A stretch of DNA of 64,000 nucleotides from JAJXZP01 sp963787185 (lineage in GTDB: Bacteria; Spirochaetota; Spirochaetia; Treponematales; Rectinemataceae): the NCBI GenBank assembly GCA_963787185.1, contig CAWBCC010000009.1:1-64000 (forward strand). The letters are read 5' to 3'. The translations under genes were made by a program, and so were the position numbers. Below the pieces are notes generated by a model. That model saw nothing but the letters and a program-made list of their open reading frames with translations, was not told where the DNA came from and ran no database searches. Numbering within the stretch: position 1 is the first letter of the stretch; the number at the start of each line of letters is the position of its first letter. Shown here one piece after another: positions 24,441 to 32,996 of the stretch.

Positions 24441-26291
24441 ATGAAACGTGTGTTCGGCATCGCACTCATTGCGTGCTCTGCTCTGTCCTGCGTCAGCCAT
24501 CCGCGAGGCGTCCCTGCACTCCTTTGCTTTTCTCCTGACCCGGCAAAGGTGCGCTCTGTTCTCGGTCTAGGCCCCGATCAGATCCCTGACGCCACGAAAA
24601 TGGATCAGATCGGCTCCGACATTTGGGCGCTCTGTAGGGGGGAGCATCTTGACCAGACATCCCTTGATCGTTTCTTTGACCATAATCAAAACGGGCAAAT
24701 CGGTCCTCGAGAACTGCAGGCAGCCCGAGCCTTTTTTTTCGGTCCACGTCTGCTTAACCTCAACGAAATCGATCCAGCGCTCGCGCTGCTCATATCCGTG
24801 CCGCCTCGAACGGTTCTTTCTCAGGAGGATCTTTCCGTTTGGAATGAATACTTATTCGTTCATCCTGGTATCCACCTCATTCCCCATGCCTTCATGAACG
24901 ATTTTGAACGCAAGTTGGCTGGTGACGCTCAAAGTTTCGACCAGAACGCGATTCAAAGCTCGATAGCCTTGGTTTGCCGCGGTGCAGCAGAAGCACTCCT
25001 CGACACCCCACCTTTGGTCGAACGTGCCTTATCGCCTTCGGAGACCTCAAGCCCGAGCAACCAGCTCTCGACACTCTCGGCGGTCTCGCGCCCAAACACG
25101 CAGGAAGCAGCACCCACAGTGATCCCGAAGCCTAGTGAGAAAGCCTCGATACCCTTGGCGGCTCCGGGAAGCAGCGGGAGTGCGCCCATAGCACCGCAGA
25201 GTTCCAGTCCGCGCGAGCAGCTTCCTACACCTTCGGTGGTTCCAAAGTCGAGTGCACAATCCGCGACCGATTCGACTGTCTCAAGCTCGAAGGCGCCGGC
25301 CTCGGCGTCCGACCAGGTTCCCGAGGCGAGCAAACAGGCGATAGCCCCGCTCCGGGATCCTCAGTACTGGCCTCAGGGCTATTACCCCGGAGACCCTCTG
25401 CCTCCGCACACGGTCTACCTGACATTTGATGACGGTCCCTGCGATTTTACCGGTCAGGTATTGGATATTCTCAAAGAAGAGAACGTTCGCGCCACTTTTT
25501 TCATGAACTCGTACGACAAAGATAATCCTTTCCACGCAGATACCGGCAAAAACCTGCTATTCCGTTATGCGAATGTCCTAAGGCGCATGGTGGAAGCAGG
25601 CAACGTGATCGGTAACCACACATACTCGCACCGAGACATGGCGGATCTCAGCCGCTCACAAATCAATTTCCAGCTGAACACTCTCCAACGTCAGCTGACC
25701 GAAGTGCTCGGGGCCAAAACCCCGCGCCTCTATCTTATCCGTCCCCCCTTCGGCTCCCCCTGGTTCGGGGACTACCACACGAACGTGGAGAAGAAGAGGG
25801 TCTGTTCGGCAATCAAAGATCGCGGCATCGTGATGCTGTGGACGGCCGGATGGGATTCGAGCGACAGTTTCGAGTGGGCGTCAGGTGAATGGTACAAGGC
25901 CTCGGTAGCGCGCTACCGTCCGGGCGGGCGGGCGTACAAGAGCAAGATGGAGCGGGAAATGAGCCGGATATTGCGAAGCGCGGACGGCCATGCGAGCGGC
26001 ATCATCCTCATGCACGACACCCATCCGACCTCGCGCGACATCCTTGGAGCTCTCATCGAGGAGCTGAAGCGGCGAGGATACACGTTTAGTACCCTCGAGG
26101 ACTATTGTCGTTGGCGCTGGGGCCTCGGCGTATTCGACCGCTTCAATCCCGCTCACCCGTCGATTTTGAAATCATTGCCTCAGGCATCTCAGATTCAATT
26201 AAATGCTCAGCCCAAATACCCAGGTCAGCAGACAGGAAAAGAAGCGAAAGATACAACTGCCACTTCTTCCGATGCCGACATATCGCCGTGA
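24441..26291 (+). CDS. Lipoprotein polysaccharide deacetylase (NodB domain) with EF-hand-like motif
   Basis: About 616 residues. A lipoprotein signal ends in ALSC (Cys17). Near residue 80 is a single EF-hand-like loop (D-H-N-Q-N-G-Q-I-G-P-R-E). A Ser/Pro/Ala-rich linker of about 120 residues follows, then a NodB carbohydrate-esterase-4 domain: TFDDGP, GNHTYSHRDM (metal His pair), RPPFGSPW, TAGWDSSDS and the final ILMHDTH. It should remove acetyl groups from peptidoglycan or another polysaccharide in the periplasm. The neighbouring L,D-transpeptidase remnant fits a cell-wall context. The start at 24441 is chosen for the signal peptide and GGTGGGGG upstream. Confidence 0.85.
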   Translation: MKRVFGIALIACSALSCVSHPRGVPALLCFSPDPAKVRSVLGLGPDQIPDATKMDQIGSDIWALCRGEHLDQTSLDRFFDHNQNGQIGPRELQAARAFFFGPRLLNLNEIDPALALLISVPPRTVLSQEDLSVWNEYLFVHPGIHLIPHAFMNDFERKLAGDAQSFDQNAIQSSIALVCRGAAEALLDTPPLVERALSPSETSSPSNQLSTLSAVSRPNTQEAAPTVIPKPSEKASIPLAAPGSSGSAPIAPQSSSPREQLPTPSVVPKSSAQSATDSTVSSSKAPASASDQVPEASKQAIAPLRDPQYWPQGYYPGDPLPPHTVYLTFDDGPCDFTGQVLDILKEENVRATFFMNSYDKDNPFHADTGKNLLFRYANVLRRMVEAGNVIGNHTYSHRDMADLSRSQINFQLNTLQRQLTEVLGAKTPRLYLIRPPFGSPWFGDYHTNVEKKRVCSAIKDRGIVMLWTAGWDSSDSFEWASGEWYKASVARYRPGGRAYKSKMEREMSRILRSADGHASGIILMHDTHPTSRDILGALIEELKRRGYTFSTLEDYCRWRWGLGVFDRFNPAHPSILKSLPQASQIQLNAQPKYPGQQTGKEAKDTTATSSDADISP

Positions 26292-26413
26292 GGGGAACAC
26301 CGTGGATTCCCGTCACCATTCGAAAGGGCACAATGAATTCTCCGGCTGCAGAGTGGGATAGGCCTCAGGCGATGCGACTTGCAGTCCCGAATGACCCTTG
26401 CAGTCTCATCAAG

Positions 26414-26682
26414 CTAAGGACCGATGACGACCTTTGTGCCGTAGTGGATGTTCTCGTAGAGCCACTTTGCGTCGGGCAAGGTCAGGCGTATGCAGCCATG
26501 TGATGCTTTCTGTCCGAGTTTTCGCGCCTCCCAGGCGATGATCCGTCCTCGAGAATCGGTGGGGACAGAGTGGAAAAGATACTCCCCATGATGGAGCCAT
26601 GAAATCCAATAGCGGGCTCCTTCGTCGAGCTTTGCGCTAAAAAAGGAGGGTCCTCGCTCACGTTGGACGAAGAAGATCCCTT
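26414..26682 (-). pseudogene. L,D-transpeptidase, C-terminal part, cut by ISL3
   Basis: The YkuD-type catalytic domain is present from P-Q-G-I-F-F-V onward: GPSFFSAKLDEGARYWISWLHHGEYLFHSVP and the active-site motif SHGCIRL, ending KVVIGP. The N-terminal half, including the first strand of the domain and any signal peptide, is missing because the ISL3 element begins at 26683. The other side of the element holds a different gene, so DNA has been lost as well. Such enzymes crosslink peptidoglycan, but this one should be dead. Confidence 0.85.
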
Positions 26683-28003
26683 GGGGCTTCGGACTTCTGC
26701 GTGGGTAGGGTGAACAAAGTCGGGAAATGTGAAATCCTGCCGGTATGCAGGACATAGAACTTTACGAGAAGCTGCTCGGGCTGCAAGCCCCGTGGCGTGT
26801 CAGCGATGTGGACCTCCGAATGGATGAATCAAAGGTCACGGTAAGGCTCGAACATGAGCCCTTGGCTCGATTTCCATGCCCAGAATGCGGCCTGGAGTGT
26901 CCGACTCACGATCATCGACCGCGCGAGTGGCGGCATCTGGACACCTGCGGCATTGCCACCATGATCGAAGCCGATGTCCCGCGAGTTGATTGCAAAGTTC
27001 ATGGCGTCCGCCAGGCGAAGGTTCCATGGGCAGAACCCGGGAGCGGGTTCACCGCCATGTTTGAAGCCATGGCCATCTCATGGCTCAAGGTCGCTCCGAC
27101 CAATGCCGTCTCCGAACGGATGATGATCAGCTGGGACGAAGCGTGGGGCATCATGGAACGGGCGGTCCGGCGAGGTATTGAGCGACGGGAAGCGGCGCCG
27201 ATTGAGGAGCTGGCCATCGACGAGACCTCGTTCCAGAAGCGCCATGAATACGTGACAGTCCTTGTGAACCGAAAGACCGGCGTTGTTGTCGATGTCCTCG
27301 ATGACCGCAAGAAGGCGACGCTCAAGAAATGGCTGCAAGCCAACAAGGATCAGCTCCGCGAGGTCCGATCAATCTCCATGGACATGTGGGAGCCCTTCAT
27401 CACGGCGGTACAGGAGAGCATTGAGGGAGCTGACGGCAAGATCTGCTTTGATCGCTTCCATGTCGCCGGCCATTTCGGCAAGGCGCTCGACAAGGTACGC
27501 GCGACCGAACACCGGGAGCTGGGCCGTACGGGAGATAGTCCGCTTACCAGGACAAAGCACGACTGGCTTCGGACCAAGGCTAATGATGAGTACAAGGACA
27601 AGAGGGCGTTCCTGCGGTTGACGAGGCTGAACCTGAAGACCGCGCGGGCATGGAGGATTAAGGAGGCAGCCAATGGCTTGTGGTCGTACTCGTATCGTGG
27701 GGTCGCCGAGCGCAACTGGAAGGTGCTCCTGGGCTGGATAGCTCGATGCAGGCTCGATTCGATGATCAAGGTCGGGAAGATGGTCCGGAAGTACCTCTGG
27801 GGTATCCTGAATGCCATCATGCTCAAAGTCACCAACGCCATCGCTGAATCCATCAACGCGACCATCCAGAAGATCAAGGCACGGGCTTGTGGATTCAGGA
27901 ATAGGGTACGGTTCAGGACTGCTATCCTTTTCCACAAGGGTGGCTTGTCTATGTTGCCTTCGGGTGTCTCAGGCAGCTAACCCACACAAAAGTCCGAAGC
28001 CCC
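26683..28003 (+). mobile_element. ISL3-family insertion sequence, third copy
   Basis: A 1321-bp element with inverted ends: GGGGCTTCGGACTTCTGCGT on the left and, in complement, GGGGCTTCGGACTTTTGTGT on the right. The flanking 8-mers (GATCCCTT and ATCTTCAT) differ, and each side cuts a different gene (L,D-transpeptidase and a Doc-type toxin). The insertion was therefore followed by deletion, or two copies recombined. Confidence 0.9.
26745..27980 (+). CDS. ISL3-family transposase
   Basis: 411 residues. The zinc-binding N-terminus has CPECGLECPTH and a later Cys-His pair. The HTH is NAVSERMMISWDEAWGIMER. The DDE core has AIDETSFQKRHEYVTVLV, SMDMWEPFITAVQ and IAESINATIQKIKARACGFRN. It is full length and probably active. 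It is related to the enzyme at 17005-18243, sharing the order of motifs and the end sequence type, but belongs to a separate copy lineage. Confidence 0.93.
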   Translation: MQDIELYEKLLGLQAPWRVSDVDLRMDESKVTVRLEHEPLARFPCPECGLECPTHDHRPREWRHLDTCGIATMIEADVPRVDCKVHGVRQAKVPWAEPGSGFTAMFEAMAISWLKVAPTNAVSERMMISWDEAWGIMERAVRRGIERREAAPIEELAIDETSFQKRHEYVTVLVNRKTGVVVDVLDDRKKATLKKWLQANKDQLREVRSISMDMWEPFITAVQESIEGADGKICFDRFHVAGHFGKALDKVRATEHRELGRTGDSPLTRTKHDWLRTKANDEYKDKRAFLRLTRLNLKTARAWRIKEAANGLWSYSYRGVAERNWKVLLGWIARCRLDSMIKVGKMVRKYLWGILNAIMLKVTNAIAESINATIQKIKARACGFRNRVRFRTAILFHKGGLSMLPSGVSGS

Positions 28004-28057
28004 ATCTTCATAAACTACGAGGACCTCTGCCATCGAGAGAAATCGTATATTGCCCAT
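28004..28057 (-). pseudogene. Doc-type toxin, N-terminal stub
   Basis: Directly after the antitoxin stop an ATG (28057-28055) opens M-G-N-I-R-F-L-S-M-A-E-V-L-V-V-Y-E-D, which resembles the start of death-on-curing (Fic-fold) toxins (IRFLTxEEVLxIHED). After 18 codons the ISL3 end begins. The Fic motif is absent, so the toxin is dead. The identification rests on a short match plus the antitoxin type. Confidence 0.55.
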
Positions 28058-28285
28058 TCATTCCCCAAGCTTTTTCAGTGCGCGTCCGTATTTTTCGTTT
28101 ATTTTTTCCAGTGACGCAAGAATGTCATTTTCTTTGTTCTCATCTGATTGGGGCGAAATAATGAGATTTTTGCCGTCTGTAGTAATTTCCAAAAGTGTAT
28201 CTACTTTTAGGTTCAATAGATCCAGAATGGGCTTATCAAGTATCAGTGCGGCACTATTGCCATGCTGCACAAGTTTCTTTACCAA
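28058..28285 (-). CDS. AbrB/MazE-like antitoxin
   Basis: A 75-residue SpoVT-AbrB-type DNA-binding protein: VKKLVQHGNSAALILDKPILDLLNLKVDTLLEITTDGKNLII, then an acidic and helical tail that usually binds the toxin. It has AAGGAGACTC as ribosome site. A palindrome AATATG, five bases, CATATT (28301-28317) upstream may be its operator. The partner toxin behind it is truncated by ISL3, so this is now an orphan antitoxin that could still repress its promoter or neutralise related toxins. Confidence 0.82.
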   Translation of the reverse strand: MVKKLVQHGNSAALILDKPILDLLNLKVDTLLEITTDGKNLIISPQSDENKENDILASLEKINEKYGRALKKLGE

Positions 28286-28300
28286 TTGAGTCTCCTTGCC

Positions 28301-28317
28301 AATATGGTATACATATT
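28301..28317. promoter_or_regulatory. Candidate operator of the AbrB-like antitoxin
   Basis: Inverted arms AATATG and CATATT around GTATA, 16 bases upstream of the antitoxin start. Toxin-antitoxin operons are normally autorepressed at such sites. The remaining bases 28318-28505 show no gene. Confidence 0.35.
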
Positions 28318-28505
28318 GTAGTTACGAGTCAACCATGACAAATCTGTCCTTCTCTAAGCTGTAAAGGTATCCGATACCTATCGCAGTCGATGCTTTCGCT
28401 GCCCTGGGCGGATGTAGAATCGTCCGGGTGCTCCTTTGTCGGCATTCTCGGGCGCCTGATGCCGATGACGATATATCCGCCATTCAGGTTTTGAAAATCA
28501 TTCTA

Positions 28506-29882
28506 TCAGGAAGAGGCGGGGCCTTCGCGCACGGAGGCCTCGATGCCGTACTCTTCCAGCTTTTGGTAGAGCGTCTTCCGGCCAATCCCGAGCACCTCGG
28601 CCGTCCTGCTCTTGTTCCCTCCCTGGGCCACCAAAGTCTCGCGGATGAGCAGCTTCTCGGCCTCCTCGAGAGAGGAGCCGGCCGGGACGCGAATGTCCCG
28701 CTCTTCGCCGGACGAGCGGACGTTCGGAGGAAGGTCCTCCGCTCCGACGAGCGGGCCCCGCGCCATCACCACCGCGCTCTCCACGCAATTTCGAAGCTCG
28801 CGCACGTTGCCGGGCCAGGGATAGGAATACAGGGCCTGGCGAGCCTTGGGCTCGAAGCCTTCCAGTTTCTTGCCGTTCTCCTCCGAGAATTCCTTGAGGG
28901 CGGCCATCGCGAGCAGGGGAATGTCGTCGCGTCGCTCCCGAAGCGGGGGAACGTGGATATTGACCACGTTGAGGCGATAGTAGAGGTCTTCGCGGAAGCG
29001 ACCCTCCGCGATCTCGTGTTTCAGATCGCGATTCGTGGCCGCGACTATTCTGACGTCGACCTCGATAGTTTCCTCGCCGCCCACGCGCTCGAACTTGTGC
29101 TCCTGAAGCACGCGGAGAATCTTCACCTGGACGTTCTGATTGATTTCGCCTATCTCGTCGAGGAAGAGCGTGCCCTCGTTGGCGAGCTCGAAGCGGCCGC
29201 GCTTGCGCGCCTGCGCTCCCGTGAACGAGCCCTTTTCGTGTCCGAAGAGCTCGCTCTCGAGCAGGCTTTCGGCGAGGGCGGCGCAATGGACCTTGATCAA
29301 AGGGCCGTCGCGCCGCGGCGAAAGGTTGTGAATCGCGTCCGCCACGAGCTCCTTGCCTACCCCGGACTCGCCCGTGATCAGCACGCTCGCCCGGGTGGGC
29401 GCGACGCGCCGCAGCATGTCGAAGATTTTCTTCATCTCGGTCGAGTCGCCGATGATCGAGCTCGTGCGTCTCTGCGACTCCACTTCCGCCTCGAGCTCGC
29501 GATTCTTGCGCACGAGCTCCCTGGATTCCAGGGCACGCTTGACCAGGAGGGAAAGGTGGTCGAGGTTGACGGGTTTGGTGACGAAATCGAAGGCTCCCGA
29601 GCGCATCGCGACCACCGCGTCCTCGATCGTGCCGTGTCCGGTGAGAACGATGACGGGCAGTCCGGGGTATCGGCCGACGACGGTCTTGAGCACTTCGGTG
29701 CCGCTTTTTGCGGGCATGCGCAGGTCGGTGATGACCAGGTCCACTTCGCCGCCCTCGACCTCCCTGAGCGCCTCGGCGCCGTCGGCTGCCGTGAGGGTGG
29801 TATATCCGTCCAGCGCGAGGGCCTCGGCGAGACCTTCGCGGATGTTCTTTTCGTCGTCGGCAATGAGAACGGTGAAACGCAT
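28506..29882 (-). CDS. NtrC-family sigma-54-dependent response regulator
   Basis: 458 residues in the order receiver (phosphoacceptor Asp53 in VITDLRMP, Lys near FVTKPV), AAA+ sigma-54 activator domain (Walker A GESGVGKE, the sigma-54 contact loop as GSFTGA, Walker B GTLFLDEIG, arginine fingers in RFREDLYYRL), and a Fis-type HTH (SRTAEVLGIGRKTLYQKLEEYG). It activates sigma-54 promoters when phosphorylated, presumably by the kinase encoded immediately upstream (stop and start are adjacent at 29882/29883). Targets are unknown; no sigma-54 promoter was recognised in the window. Confidence 0.93.
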   Translation of the reverse strand: MRFTVLIADDEKNIREGLAEALALDGYTTLTAADGAEALREVEGGEVDLVITDLRMPAKSGTEVLKTVVGRYPGLPVIVLTGHGTIEDAVVAMRSGAFDFVTKPVNLDHLSLLVKRALESRELVRKNRELEAEVESQRRTSSIIGDSTEMKKIFDMLRRVAPTRASVLITGESGVGKELVADAIHNLSPRRDGPLIKVHCAALAESLLESELFGHEKGSFTGAQARKRGRFELANEGTLFLDEIGEINQNVQVKILRVLQEHKFERVGGEETIEVDVRIVAATNRDLKHEIAEGRFREDLYYRLNVVNIHVPPLRERRDDIPLLAMAALKEFSEENGKKLEGFEPKARQALYSYPWPGNVRELRNCVESAVVMARGPLVGAEDLPPNVRSSGEERDIRVPAGSSLEEAEKLLIRETLVAQGGNKSRTAEVLGIGRKTLYQKLEEYGIEASVREGPASS

Positions 29883-31067
29883 CTAGACCTCCGCCTCGCG
29901 AGTCTGCTCCTCGCCCCATGCGAGAAGTCGCCGTTCTTTCTGCGGCACCGGAAGGGCAATCGTGAAGGTCGAGCCCTGGCCGGGCCGCGATCGGACCGAG
30001 ATTTCGCCGCGGTGTTCCTTGACGATCTTGAACACGATGGTGAGCCCGAGCCCCGTGCCGTTCTCTTTTGTCGTGAAGTATGGCTCGAATATCTTGGGCA
30101 GCTCCTCTTCGGGTATGCCCGTCCCGCTGTCCCCCACCGATATTCTGACCTCTTCCTCGACGCGCGAGACCGAAAGCACCAGCCTGCCCCCCCCCGGCAT
30201 CGCCGCGAGCGCGTTCTTCACGAGGTTGAGGATGGCTTGTTTCATGTAACGTTTGTCGATGAGCACGCGCGGGAGATTCTCTTCGACGGAAAGTTTCACC
30301 ATGACGTCGGCGCCTTCGGCCTCGGGCCCCATGAACTCCGCGATTTCGCGCACGAGCTCCCCCGGGTCGGACTCGATCGGCTCCATGTCCATGGGCCGCA
30401 CGGCGAAAAGAAAATCGACCACGATCTTGTTGAGACGATCTATCTCCTCGTCCACCACGCCGAGGTGCCGATCGATGACGGATGCCTCCACCTCGCACTT
30501 GCCGTGAAGGGCTTTCTTGATCAGCTGCATGTGTATCGAAATTGCGCCCAGGGGATTCTTGATTTCGTGCGCGACCCCGGCCGCCAGGGTCGTCAGCGAG
30601 GCCAGACTCTCGGCGCGTCTGAGTTGCGCCTCTTTCCGACGCTTTTCGGTGATGTCTTCCAGATGAAGGAGGGCACCCTGTATCTTGCCGTACGACACGA
30701 GCGTCGTGACCGAAGCCGCGATGAGTCTGGTCATTCCCTTGGACTCGAGGCCGAACTCGCGGTCGAGCACCGAATCTTCGTTTTCGAGGGTGGAACGCAG
30801 AAATTCCGCCAGGTCCTCGTCTTCCACGCTCTGCCAGAGCGGGCGCTCCGAGGGATCGGGACCGGCGAGCCGGAGCATCCTTTCCGAGGCCTTGTTGTAG
30901 ATGATCGGAAAGTGCGCGCGATCGCAGACGACGATCCCGTCGAGCATCGAGTCGAGGGCGGCTTCCATGCGTCCGTTCTCTTCCGCGAGGTCGTAGAGCA
31001 GCGAGCGCATCTGCTCTTCGTTCAGCCTGCCTATCTTCCCGATGGCCCGCTCGACGAATCTTCTCAC
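29883..31067 (-). CDS. PAS-containing sensor histidine kinase (NtrB-like)
   Basis: A 394-residue cytosolic kinase: a short N-terminal helical region, a PAS domain (about residues 34-145, ending in LHLEDITEKRRKEAQL), a HisKA domain with His167 in GVAHEIKNPLGAI, and an ATPase domain with NLVKNALAAM, GDSGTGIPEEELPKIFEPYFTTK and GTGLGLTIV. There is no membrane segment, so it senses an internal signal. The GTG start at 31067 overlaps the holB stop (GTGA), and the regulator follows at once. The three genes form one unit. Confidence 0.92.
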   Translation of the reverse strand: MRRFVERAIGKIGRLNEEQMRSLLYDLAEENGRMEAALDSMLDGIVVCDRAHFPIIYNKASERMLRLAGPDPSERPLWQSVEDEDLAEFLRSTLENEDSVLDREFGLESKGMTRLIAASVTTLVSYGKIQGALLHLEDITEKRRKEAQLRRAESLASLTTLAAGVAHEIKNPLGAISIHMQLIKKALHGKCEVEASVIDRHLGVVDEEIDRLNKIVVDFLFAVRPMDMEPIESDPGELVREIAEFMGPEAEGADVMVKLSVEENLPRVLIDKRYMKQAILNLVKNALAAMPGGGRLVLSVSRVEEEVRISVGDSGTGIPEEELPKIFEPYFTTKENGTGLGLTIVFKIVKEHRGEISVRSRPGQGSTFTIALPVPQKERRLLAWGEEQTREAEV

Positions 31068-32356
31068 CGGCGTCCTCCGATCTCGTAGAGCAGACTCTCC
31101 GCGAGAAGGCTCGGGCTTCGGTTCCAGGATTCGTAATCTGCGCGCGTGTCGCGGAGCACCGCCGCCCAGGCCGCGATCATGGCCACGCCCGCGGCGCCGA
31201 TGTCCTCTTCCCGGATGAGGTCGCCCAAGCTCGAAGCGAGGGCTTCGAGAAAGTACCCGAACGAGGATGCATAGAGATCGTCCTTGGCGCCGAAGTCCTT
31301 GGTGCGCTCGAGGAGCTGCGCCAGGACGGATCCCGCGCTTCGCCCCTCCGCCCTCGCTTCCTGCGCGAGCGACCTGAGCGGCCGCGGAATGTCGTTCGCG
31401 TCCGGACGCTCCGCGAGGGCGGCGGACAGGAACATGGCGGCGCCTTCGCGGGCTTCGTTGGGTGTGAAGGCCCGCCGGGCCGCGAGAAATGCGTCCACGC
31501 TGGCCGCGGGCTCCGAGCTCCTGAAGATCCTGTCGAGAACGAGGGCGGTTTCCCCGGGACCGCGGCGGGCGAAAGCGTAGCTTCGGGAACGCGAGAGTAT
31601 CGTGGCCATCATCGCGCTGCGGCGGGCGCTCAGCAATACGAACCGCACGCTCTCCGGCGGTTCCTCGAGTATCTTGAGCAGGGCGTTGCGGGCCGACTCC
31701 TGCATGCGATCCGCATTCTCGACGACGACAGTCTTGCGCATCCCGAAGGGAGCGAGGCGGGCCCACAGCTCGGCGTTGCGTACCATGAACACCGGCGGGG
31801 CATCGGCGACGAAAGCTTCGAGCTTGGCGCAGATCGAAGCTATCTTGGAGGCCGCCTCGGCGGCACCGTGATCGAGCTCTCCGCCCGATACGCGCTCCGG
31901 CTCCATCGCGTCGAAGAGCTCTTCCGCATCGCGCACGAGCGGAGCGGCCTTTGCCAGGCGGGACTCTTCACCCTCGAAGAGCGGGGGATCGAACCGACGG
32001 AGCAGTTTGCGTGCCGCTCGAACGAAAAAATAGGAAGCCGCCTTGCCGGGCGCTCGTTCCAAAAGCTCCAGCGCGGCCGGGATCTCCTCGGGAAAGGTTC
32101 TGCCGCCGAACAGGAGAAGATCGGGGTGGGCGAGAATGCGATGATGGGCGCAGGAGGCGCAGGAGCAGTTCCAGGGAGCGTGCTCCCCGGCTTCGACGAC
32201 GGAACAGCTCAGGGCCCGAGCCAGCTCGAGCGCGGCGGTCAGCTTTCCCGAGCCCGCGGCTCCGGCAAAGAGAAGTGTCGGCGGCAACCGTCCATTCTCG
32301 AGGTCCGACCTCAGCTGCGAACGGATCTCATCCTGCGCGAGAAGATTCTCGAACAT
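31064..32356 (-). CDS. holB: DNA polymerase III delta-prime-like subunit
   Basis: A clamp-loader AAA+ protein of about 430 residues. It has GAAGSGKLTAALELARAL (Walker-A-like), a zinc module CSCASCAHH, NADRMQESARNALLKILEEPPE and the degenerate SRC region LSRSRSYAF. It takes part in loading the beta clamp. The start at 32356 (MFENLLAQDE) is preferred to 32398 because TAGGAGAG lies six bases before it and the upstream codons overlap a repeat palindrome. It is longer than usual delta-prime because of inserts after the zinc module. It leads the unit with the histidine kinase and regulator. Confidence 0.8.
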   Translation of the reverse strand: MFENLLAQDEIRSQLRSDLENGRLPPTLLFAGAAGSGKLTAALELARALSCSVVEAGEHAPWNCSCASCAHHRILAHPDLLLFGGRTFPEEIPAALELLERAPGKAASYFFVRAARKLLRRFDPPLFEGEESRLAKAAPLVRDAEELFDAMEPERVSGGELDHGAAEAASKIASICAKLEAFVADAPPVFMVRNAELWARLAPFGMRKTVVVENADRMQESARNALLKILEEPPESVRFVLLSARRSAMMATILSRSRSYAFARRGPGETALVLDRIFRSSEPAASVDAFLAARRAFTPNEAREGAAMFLSAALAERPDANDIPRPLRSLAQEARAEGRSAGSVLAQLLERTKDFGAKDDLYASSFGYFLEALASSLGDLIREEDIGAAGVAMIAAWAAVLRDTRADYESWNRSPSLLAESLLYEIGGRR

Positions 32357-32373
32357 GACTCTCCTAGGAAGGG

Positions 32374-32412
32374 AGGCTCTTTCCAGATGCGGACGCATTT
32401 GGAAAGAGCTGC
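32374..32412. repeat. Dispersed palindromic repeat, copy 1
   Basis: GCTCTTTCCAGATGC and GCATTTGGAAAGAGC (one G-T mismatch) flank the loop GGAC, with GAG before and T-G-C-C-A-T-A-A after. A second copy with compensating changes is at 61411-61450. It lies in the gap between cvpA and holB. No T-run follows, so it is not a simple terminator. Confidence 0.6.
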
Positions 32413-32462
32413 CATAAACTGCGGTGTCGAAAAGGGCCGAAGAGCCTTTTTCGACCGGCCCA

Positions 32463-32996
32463 TCATGGTTTTGCGGCCGCGGCCGGCTGCAGATCGAGAT
32501 GCATCTGCGGCGCCCGGATATTGAGTCCCTGCGTGGCCCTGGCCACCTCGGGGCCCACGATCGGAAGCAGCGTTTTCGCGAAGAAGGATTTGGCCAGTAT
32601 GCCGTCGAAGTCGACTATGGGACGAAGCAGCGCCATCGCCACCAGTATCAGGGACACGAGAATCATGCCCTCGACGGCTCCGAGAAAGAGCCCGAGAAAG
32701 CGATCGGTGCCTTCGAGACTGGTGGCCTCGATGCCTTCGCTCAGCATGCGCTCGATGAGTTTGACGATGAGAAAGACCACGAGGAAAATCGCCAGGAAAG
32801 CGAGTATCTCGGGAAAGGCCTCCACCCTCAGTCGCGTGCGTACGAGCTCTCCGCCCGTCCGATAGAGGAGCAGCGCCGCCACGAGACCGCCCCCGAAAGC
32901 GGCGACCGAGAGTATCTCCTCGACGAATCCGCGCATGAAACAGCGGGCCGCCATGAGGACGACCATCGCGAGAAAGACCCAGTCGACAGGAGTCAT
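32463..32996 (-). CDS. cvpA: CvpA-family membrane protein
   Basis: 177 residues with four hydrophobic segments (VDWVFLAMVVLMAARCFMRG, ILSVAAFGGGLVAALLLY, ILAFLAIFLVVFLIVKLIER, LFLGAVEGMILVSLILVAMALL) in the CvpA pattern, including the FMRGFVEE loop after the first helix. CvpA proteins are inner-membrane proteins of uncertain biochemical role, linked to envelope stress and, historically, colicin V export. The start overlaps the murG stop (ATGA at 32996). It lies in the pgi-murG-cvpA unit. Confidence 0.85.
   Translation of the reverse strand: MTPVDWVFLAMVVLMAARCFMRGFVEEILSVAAFGGGLVAALLLYRTGGELVRTRLRVEAFPEILAFLAIFLVVFLIVKLIERMLSEGIEATSLEGTDRFLGLFLGAVEGMILVSLILVAMALLRPIVDFDGILAKSFFAKTLLPIVGPEVARATQGLNIRAPQMHLDLQPAAAAKP

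Noticed and set aside
26675..28011. Target duplication for the third ISL3 copy
   Set aside because: GATCCCTT and ATCTTCAT differ, and different genes are cut on the two sides.
28004..28048. N-terminal half of the L,D-transpeptidase on the far side of ISL3
   Set aside because: A frameshifted reading (I-S-L-D-G-R, V-L-V-V-Y-E-D) looks superficially similar, but the unshifted ATG frame after the antitoxin fits a Doc-type toxin better and needs no frameshift.
28428..31088. 886-codon plus-strand open frame opposite the regulator and kinase
   Set aside because: It is the mirror of two clear minus-strand genes with intact catalytic motifs in a GC-rich genome, where long antisense frames are common. 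It has no recognisable domain and reads as His/Arg/Leu-rich shadow sequence.
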